DNA of 10,247 nt from an uncultured Bacteroides sp. (GTDB lineage Bacteria > Bacteroidota > Bacteroidia > Bacteroidales > Bacteroidaceae), in NCBI GenBank assembly GCA_905197435.1, contig CAJJYX010000118.1, forward strand, positions 1-10,247, in the 5' to 3' direction. The position numbers and the translations under genes were made by a program. Below the pieces are notes generated by a model. It was not told where the DNA came from. It did no database searches and saw only the letters and a program-made list of their open reading frames with translations. This document shows positions 5,957 through 10,247 of the stretch, piece by piece; the first letter of the stretch is position 1, and every line of letters starts with the position of its first letter.

Positions 5957-7765
5957 ATGTTGGCCTATTTTCTAAAAGTGAATGTAGCGATAGCGCTCTT
6001 CTATGCGTTCTATCGGCTGTTCTTTTACAAAGACACGTTCTTTGGTTGGCGCAGAACGGCATTATTGTGCTTCTTTGCCATCTCTGCCGCCGTACCTTTA
6101 TTGAACATACAAACGTGGATAACGGAGCAGGAGCCGATGGTGGCAATGGCAGACCTCTATGCCAATGTCGTATTGCCGGAATTCACCATAGAAACCGGAA
6201 CGGCCGCAACAGATTGGAAAAACCTTATTTTGGAATATGCAAGCATTGCATATTGGGGAGTAGTGGCGTTCTTGTCCATACGCTTCACGATACAATTGGC
6301 AGGTATTATCCGTTTGGCCTATCAATGCCGTAAAATACAGATAGGCAATACCAATATACACCTGCTGCCCAAAGCGGACGGACCTTTTTCTTTCTTCCGC
6401 TGGATTTTCGTTCATCCGTCTTCGCATACCGAAGAAGAACTCAATGAAATATTGGCCCACGAGCAGGCACATGTCCGGCAATGGCATTCCATCGATGTCG
6501 TCATCAGTGAATTGGCATGCATTTTTTGCTGGTTCAATCCCTTTGCCTGGCTCATGAAACGGGAAATACGCACCAACCTGGAGTATATGGCCGATGCCCG
6601 CGTATTGGAAAACGGCTATGACTCCAAAACCTACCAGTACCACCTGTTAGGATTGTCACATCAAAAGGCTGCAGCAACTATCTATAATAATTTCAATGTT
6701 TTACCTCTAAAAAAACGCATCAAAATGATGAACAAAAAGAGAACAAAAGAAATAGGAAGGACCAAATATCTGATGTTCCTTCCCTTGGCGGCCTTACTTA
6801 TGATTATCAGCAATATCGAAGCCGTGGCACGTACCACGAAGAAGATTGCAGTGGAAGTCATAGAGGCAGTGGATCCCAAAATTGAACAACCGGCACCGGA
6901 AGTTCAAGCCCTTCAAGCAGTTCCTCAGCGGGAACAAGGTACAAAAGCCATAGCTTATAAAGAAAAGGCTGTGGACAAGGATACGCTCGACAATCCTATT
7001 TTCGAGGTAGTGGAGCAAATGCCCGAATTCCCCGACGGAGGCATGCCGGCATTGATGGAATATTTCGGCAAGAACATCAAGTATCCGGAGGCAGCCATGA
7101 AGAAAGGCACGCAAGGGCGGGTGACCGTACAATTCGTTGTGGAAAAAGACGGCAGCATTGCCAATGCTAAAGTACTCCGTGGCATTGACCCCGAACTGGA
7201 CAAAGAAGCCGTACGTGTAATCAGCATGATGCCCAAATGGAAACCGGGTATGCAAAAAGGACAAGCTGTAAACGTAAAATATACGGTACCCGTAATGTTC
7301 CGCCTGACGGAAGACAATACACCGGTCAAGTATGCCCCCATTGAAAGCAAAATAGATGAAATGGTGGTCGTGGGATATGCTCCCGAAGAAACGGCCTCAC
7401 CGGCGGAAGGAACAGTTTTCGAAGTTGTGGAACAAATGCCTGAATATCCCGGCGGCATGTCTGCAATGATGGCATTCATAGGCAAGAACATCAAATATCC
7501 GGTAGCCGCACAGAAAGCTAAGATTCAGGGAAGAGTCGTCATACAATTTATTGTAAATACTGAAGGGGACATCATCAGCCCCAAAGTACTCCGCAGTGCC
7601 GACCCTCTGCTGGACGCCGAAGCAATCCGGCTGACTACCATCATGCCAAAATGGAAACCCGGCATACAAAAAGGACAAGCTGTAAATGTAAAATATGCAG
7701 TCCCCATAATGTTCCGTCTGCAAGAGCCGGAGAAAAAGGATGCCACAGTCAGTCCTACTAAATAG
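5957..7765 (+). CDS. M56 (BlaR1-like) membrane metallopeptidase with two tandem TonB C-terminal domains
   Basis: This is a 602-residue membrane protein. Hydrophobic segments lie at about 4-23, 34-50, 95-116 and 270-286. Between the third and fourth is the zinc peptidase domain with HEQAH (168-172) and the third-ligand motif EYMADA (Glu209), as in BlaR1/MecR1. After the last membrane helix, a linker (287-348) leads to TonB_C domain 1 (349-450), a spacer with IDEMVVVGYAPE (466-477), and TonB_C domain 2 (488-588). By BlaR1 topology both TonB domains are periplasmic and take the place of the beta-lactam sensor domain. The expected job is to sense an envelope signal and trigger cleavage of the BlaI-type repressor encoded just upstream. 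The two domains are about two-thirds identical. Peptidase and TonB assignments are secure; the signal is unknown, and direct energy transduction by the TonB domains is possible. Confidence 0.9.
   Translation: MLAYFLKVNVAIALFYAFYRLFFYKDTFFGWRRTALLCFFAISAAVPLLNIQTWITEQEPMVAMADLYANVVLPEFTIETGTAATDWKNLILEYASIAYWGVVAFLSIRFTIQLAGIIRLAYQCRKIQIGNTNIHLLPKADGPFSFFRWIFVHPSSHTEEELNEILAHEQAHVRQWHSIDVVISELACIFCWFNPFAWLMKREIRTNLEYMADARVLENGYDSKTYQYHLLGLSHQKAAATIYNNFNVLPLKKRIKMMNKKRTKEIGRTKYLMFLPLAALLMIISNIEAVARTTKKIAVEVIEAVDPKIEQPAPEVQALQAVPQREQGTKAIAYKEKAVDKDTLDNPIFEVVEQMPEFPDGGMPALMEYFGKNIKYPEAAMKKGTQGRVTVQFVVEKDGSIANAKVLRGIDPELDKEAVRVISMMPKWKPGMQKGQAVNVKYTVPVMFRLTEDNTPVKYAPIESKIDEMVVVGYAPEETASPAEGTVFEVVEQMPEYPGGMSAMMAFIGKNIKYPVAAQKAKIQGRVVIQFIVNTEGDIISPKVLRSADPLLDAEAIRLTTIMPKWKPGIQKGQAVNVKYAVPIMFRLQEPEKKDATVSPTK
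7001..7720 (+). repeat. Intragenic tandem duplication coding for the two TonB C-terminal domains
   Basis: Copy 1 is 7001-7306 and copy 2 is 7418-7720, offset by 414-417 bases. The copies differ by one codon in length (FPDGG versus YPGG) and have stretches of exact DNA identity such as CAAAAAGGACAAGCTGTAAA at 7253-7272 and 7667-7686. About two-thirds of the residues match. This points to an in-gene duplication followed by divergence, with both copies still intact. Confidence 0.85.
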
Positions 7766-7802
7766 ACCGATTCTCTCTTAAAACAAGTTTAATGACAAAG
7801 TA

Positions 7803-7830
7803 GATGTGTCAAGACTCTGACAGGCACATC
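7803..7830 (+). terminator. Imperfect hairpin after the M56 gene
   Basis: TGTCA and TGACA pair across AGACTC, with GATG and CATC continuing the stem beyond a 4-base bulge. It lies about 40 bases after the stop of the M56 gene. There is no T-run, so it is at best a weak terminator or 3'-end structure. Confidence 0.3.
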
Positions 7831-7857
7831 ATTCTGCCATGCAGAACGTAGTGAAGC

Positions 7858-7911
7858 ATCTCTTCTCCTACTCACAAAGAGAAGAGATCAGCTTCGCTTC
7901 GCTCTCTTTTT
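7858..7911. terminator. Overlapping hairpins between convergent genes, terminator-like
   Basis: ATCTCTTCTC (7858-7867) and GAGAAGAGAT (7879-7888) form a perfect 10-bp stem with an 11-base loop. Within the same stretch AAAGAGA (7876-7882) can instead pair with TCTCTTT around 7902-7908, which runs into a short T-tract, as an intrinsic terminator for the plus strand would. The region separates the M56 gene from the convergent mrp gene. I see no protein-coding signal in 7766-7950. Confidence 0.5.
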
Positions 7912-7950
7912 CACAATAAACATGTATACCCGCTATCCAACGGACAGGCG

Positions 7951-9051
7951 TCATTTATGCACTTCCACAATCTGTGTCGGTGCCATTTCCATATTTCTGC
8001 GGTCTACCTGACGGACCACGGCGGCAGCCAGTTGCAAGAATGCACGCCCGGTCACCGTATTTTCATCCAAAGCAACCGGAGTCCCCTTATCGCCACTCTC
8101 ACAGATGCTCTGCACAATAGGTATCTGCCCCAATAACGGCACATTCATCTCTTCTGCCAACTTCTTGGCTCCTTCTTTACCGAAAATATAGTATCTATTC
8201 TCCGGCAGTTCGGCCGGCGTGAACCAAGCCATGTTCTCTACCAAACCGAGGATAGGCACATTCACCTTATCATTGGTGAACATATTGATGCCTTTACGGG
8301 CATCCGCCAGTGCCACTGCCTGCGGCGTACTGACAACGACGGCACCTGTCAGCGCCAAGGTCTGCACCACGGTCAGATGAATGTCACTCGTTCCGGGAGG
8401 AAGGTCGATAAGGAAATAATCCAGTTCGCCCCAGTCGGCATCACCAATCAACTGCTTCAAGGCATTGCTCGCCATGCCTCCGCGCCACAAAGTAGCCTGG
8501 TCGGGGTCTACAAAGAAACCGATGGAAAGCAGCTTGATGCCATACTTCTCTATGGGGACAATCAAATCACGTCCGCCAATAGTCTCCGCCACCGGACGGG
8601 CATCTTCCACCTGGAACATCTTAGGGACAGAAGGTCCAAAAATATCAGCGTCCAGCAAACCTACCTTATAGCCCAACTTCGCCAAAGACACGGCAAGGTT
8701 GGCTGCAACCGTAGACTTACCCACTCCACCTTTTCCGGAAGATACTCCGATAACGTTCTTCACCTGAGGCAAGAGTTTGCCCACTTCCGGGCGTGCCGCC
8801 TGACGGCTCTCGGTCGTCACAACGACCTCCACTTCGGGAGATACATACGTGTGTATCGCTGCCTCGGCAGCTTTCACCATCGACTTTATGAAAGGATCGG
8901 TCGGTTTTTCAAACGTCAACGAGAAGCTGACCTTCATCCCGTCGATTCGCATGTTATCGGCTACCATCCCGGCCTCAACAAGGTTCTTTCCGGTACCGGG
9001 ATAACGCACTGTTGCCAATGCATCAAGGATTAATTTCGGATATAGAGTCAT
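7951..9051 (-). CDS. mrp: Mrp/NBP35 (ApbC) family P-loop ATPase, iron-sulfur cluster carrier type
   Basis: The protein has 366 residues from the ATG at 9051. Residues 1-~80 are the MIP18/DUF59-like domain (LDALATVRYPGTGKNLVE). The ATPase follows with the deviant Walker A GKGGVGKST (106-114), GLLDADIFGPSVP (131-143), and Walker B LIDLPPGTSD (214-223). Proteins of this family carry Fe-S clusters to apo-proteins in the cytoplasm. The usual CxxC between ENM and the FG motif is absent here: the segment reads ENMAWFTPAELPENRYYIFG, and the whole protein has one cysteine (Cys317). I believe this is typical of Bacteroidetes Mrp, but cluster bridging by CxxC cannot apply. An in-frame TTG at 9057 would add two residues; the ATG start gives the customary MTLYPKLI. 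trmB lies 93 bases upstream on the same strand, separated by a hairpin. Confidence 0.93.
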   Translation of the reverse strand: MTLYPKLILDALATVRYPGTGKNLVEAGMVADNMRIDGMKVSFSLTFEKPTDPFIKSMVKAAEAAIHTYVSPEVEVVVTTESRQAARPEVGKLLPQVKNVIGVSSGKGGVGKSTVAANLAVSLAKLGYKVGLLDADIFGPSVPKMFQVEDARPVAETIGGRDLIVPIEKYGIKLLSIGFFVDPDQATLWRGGMASNALKQLIGDADWGELDYFLIDLPPGTSDIHLTVVQTLALTGAVVVSTPQAVALADARKGINMFTNDKVNVPILGLVENMAWFTPAELPENRYYIFGKEGAKKLAEEMNVPLLGQIPIVQSICESGDKGTPVALDENTVTGRAFLQLAAAVVRQVDRRNMEMAPTQIVEVHK

Positions 9052-9054
9052 TGT

Positions 9055-9062
9055 CAAAATTA
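9055..9062 (-). promoter_or_regulatory. Candidate -7 box immediately before mrp
   Basis: The minus-strand bases TAATTTTG match TAnnTTTG but end only 3 bases before the ATG at 9051, so a transcript from here would begin at or next to the start codon. The sequence is AT-rich and no -33 element is clear, so a chance match is quite possible. Confidence 0.3.
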
Positions 9063-9075
9063 TAAATTAAGGATT

Positions 9076-9110
9076 AAAAAAATAAAGTTTGCGAAACCTC
9101 AATGGCAAAC
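9076..9110 (-). terminator. Intrinsic terminator-like hairpin after trmB
   Basis: On the minus strand GTTTGC (9110-9105) pairs with GCAAAC (9092-9087) across a 12-base loop, and TTTATTTTTTT follows directly. This is the best intrinsic terminator shape in the window. It lies 35 bases past the trmB stop and about 25 bases before the mrp start, so mrp should need its own promoter or depend on read-through. Confidence 0.55.
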
Positions 9111-9144
9111 AGTTCCCTCCTCCGCCCCTCAGGAGCACAAGAGG

Positions 9145-9903
9145 TCATTTGCTGGTTTGCAACCCGCTACGCTTGCTACGGTTATAGCTGCGGTATTCAT
9201 CCAGTTCTATCTCCACATCGGGTTCCTGCAACTCATCCGCCTGCGGGAGACGGAACTTGATGTATTTGATATTCAGACCACGCTCCAGCCACTGCTGTTC
9301 ATAATAGGTCTTGATGCTGAGTATCTCATCAGCCATGCCGGAGTGATACAAGTCTTCCGTCATCACCTCCACCGGAAGCCGGTTTTTTTCAATCATGTAG
9401 CGGGTATAAGTGAACATGAAGTTACTGTCCGTCTTCAGATGGACTATACCTTCATTCTTCAAGAATCTGCGGTAGCGCTCCATGAAATAGGTGGAAGTAA
9501 GCCTTTTCGTCGCCTTCTTCATTTGCGGGTCCGAGAAAGTGAGCCAGATTTCACTCACCTCGTCCGGAGCAAAAAAGCGGTCGATGATTTCGATATTCGT
9601 ACGCAGGAAAGCAACGTTCTTCATACCCGATTCCAGCGACTCGGTGGCTCCCGTCCACATACGGGCCCCCTTTATATCCACTCCGATGAAGTTCTTATCG
9701 GGAAACATTCGTCCCAGTCCGACAGTATACTCTCCCCTGCCGCAACCCAGCTCCAGGACAATAGGATGGTCGTTCTTAAAGAACTGTCCGTGCCAGTTTC
9801 CCTTCATGTCAAACGGCACATTATCTACTGCGGAGTACGGATATTCAAAAACATGAGGATAACTTGCCATGTCGGCAAACTTCTCTAACTTGTTCTTTCC
9901 CAT
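9145..9903 (-). CDS. trmB: tRNA (guanine-N7-)-methyltransferase
   Basis: This 252-residue enzyme makes m7G at position 46 of tRNA from S-adenosylmethionine in the cytoplasm. The SAM-binding loop is [10 protein letters not shown] (51-60), followed by [10 protein letters not shown] (72-81) and TNIE (102-105). The family's catalytic region reads [17 protein letters not shown] (121-137), where most bacterial TrmB have DPWPKKxxxKRR-type residues. LKTDS (156-160) and [11 protein letters not shown] (199-209) are the conserved C-terminal elements. The N-terminal 40 residues are longer than in E. coli-type TrmB cores and begin [10 protein letters not shown], which I recall as usual for Bacteroidetes. 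The ATG at 9903 is the only sensible start. The gene is followed by a terminator-like hairpin and then mrp on the same strand. Confidence 0.93.
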   Translation of the reverse strand: MGKNKLEKFADMASYPHVFEYPYSAVDNVPFDMKGNWHGQFFKNDHPIVLELGCGRGEYTVGLGRMFPDKNFIGVDIKGARMWTGATESLESGMKNVAFLRTNIEIIDRFFAPDEVSEIWLTFSDPQMKKATKRLTSTYFMERYRRFLKNEGIVHLKTDSNFMFTYTRYMIEKNRLPVEVMTEDLYHSGMADEILSIKTYYEQQWLERGLNIKYIKFRLPQADELQEPDVEIELDEYRSYNRSKRSGLQTSK

Positions 9904-9932
9904 TTATATGTATTGAAATATAAAACATATTA

Positions 9933-10003
9933 TTTTAGGCACGGATTACACGGATTTCACGGAATTGAAAGTCTATCCGTGTCCGCACAATCCGTGCCTA
10001 AAA
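9933..10003. repeat. Intergenic stem-loop element made of 9-base CACGGAttw units
   Basis: TTTTAGGCACGGATT (9933-9947) and AATCCGTGCCTAAAA (9989-10003) are perfect 15-bp inverted repeats. ACACGGAT (9948-9955) and ATCCGTGT (9975-9982) extend the stem by 8 bp, leaving CCGCAC (9983-9988) as a one-sided bulge. The left side consists of three tandem 9-base units, CACGGATTA, CACGGATTT and CACGGAATT (9940-9966). Similar CACGGAT-rich elements occur, from memory, as dispersed intergenic repeats in Bacteroidetes. There is no T-run, so a simple terminator is unlikely. It lies between the ilvE end and the trmB start. Confidence 0.75.
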
Positions 10004-10018
10004 GTATAAACAACAGGC

Positions 10019-10045
10019 TTTCGGCATGGCTTCTGCAAGCCGAAA
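10019..10045 (-). terminator. Hairpin after ilvE
   Basis: TTTCGGC (10019-10025) pairs with GCCGAAA (10039-10045) across a 13-base loop; inside, GGCTT/AAGCC offers an alternative short stem. It starts 7 bases past the ilvE stop on the minus strand. The T-tract after it is poor, so termination may be helped by other factors. Confidence 0.45.
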
Positions 10046-10052
10046 ATCTATA

Positions 10053-10247
10053 TTATTCAACGATAGTCACCCAGCCGTAAGTATCGGGTTCATCACCGTA
10101 TTGGATGGCACGCAGCTTGTTGTACAGCTTCGTACATACCGGTCCCGGTTTTCCATCCTTGGAAATAACGTATGACTTGCCGTTTTCTACGTCGTCGATA
10201 CGTTCGATGGGGCTGATAACGGCAGCCGTACCGCAAGCCCCCGCTTC
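10053..10247 (-). CDS. ilvE: Branched-chain amino acid aminotransferase, C-terminal part (5' end outside the window)
   Basis: Only the last 64 residues are present. They begin EAGACGTAAVISPIERI, where GTAAVISPI matches the conserved loop of class IV PLP aminotransferases that holds the cofactor phosphate. They end with the C-terminal tail KLYNKLRAIQYGDEPDTYGW, which resembles the AIQYG motif of eukaryotic-type and Bacteroidetes BCATs. The enzyme interconverts leucine, isoleucine and valine with their 2-oxo acids in the cytoplasm. The stop TAA is at 10053-10055. The symbol rests on a short fragment but the two motifs together are quite specific. Confidence 0.85.
   Translation of the reverse strand, partial: EAGACGTAAVISPIERIDDVENGKSYVISKDGKPGPVCTKLYNKLRAIQYGDEPDTYGWVTIVE

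Noticed and set aside
5563..7765. Beta-lactam resistance operon (blaI-blaR1)
   Set aside because: There is no penicillin-binding sensor domain and no beta-lactamase gene nearby; only the repressor-protease logic is shared.
9052..9057. TTG start for mrp two codons upstream
   Set aside because: An ATG follows immediately and gives the N-terminus typical of the family.
9157..9888. A 243-residue plus-strand frame opposite trmB, and a similar one at 8377-9033 opposite mrp
   Set aside because: Both mirror highly conserved housekeeping genes and show no family features.
9940..9966. CRISPR-like array from the repeated CACGGA units
   Set aside because: The units are contiguous 9-mers without spacers, and no cas gene is present.

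Overview
The window looks like chromosomal DNA of a Bacteroides-type gut bacterium. The support is the gene content (SGNH esterase with a GxDLY domain, GH109-like lipoprotein, thioredoxin-fold envelope protein, BlaI/M56-TonB pair, cysteine-poor Mrp), several promoters with the Bacteroidales -7 element TAnnTTTG, and the absence of strong Shine-Dalgarno sites. I cannot name the species. There is no sign of phage, transposase, CRISPR or rRNA/tRNA genes.

Left part (1-5355): the C-terminal end of an ABC-2 type permease (+) runs to within 9 bases of a convergent exported SGNH hydrolase gene (-). A divergent intergenic region (1642-1859) separates that gene from a thioredoxin-fold protein gene with a CGPC active site (+). 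A perfect 11-bp hairpin then separates it from a convergent gene for a GH109-like, NAD-binding-fold lipoprotein (-).

Centre (5356-7950): a divergent intergenic region carries a 15-bp palindrome that overlaps a TAnnTTTG box. It precedes a two-gene operon of a BlaI/MecI-family repressor and an M56 (BlaR1-like) membrane metallopeptidase. In place of a penicillin-binding sensor, the peptidase has two tandem TonB C-terminal domains with a TonB-box-like segment (DEMVVVGY) between them. This is the most interesting part of the window: it looks like a proteolytic derepression circuit whose periplasmic input is TonB-like. A gene-free stretch of 185 bases with overlapping hairpins follows.

Right part (7951-10247), all on the minus strand: the end of a branched-chain aminotransferase gene (ilvE), an intergenic stem-loop element built from 9-base CACGGAttw units, trmB (tRNA m7G46 methyltransferase), a terminator-like hairpin, and mrp (Mrp/ApbC ATPase) without the usual CxxC motif. 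These are housekeeping genes.
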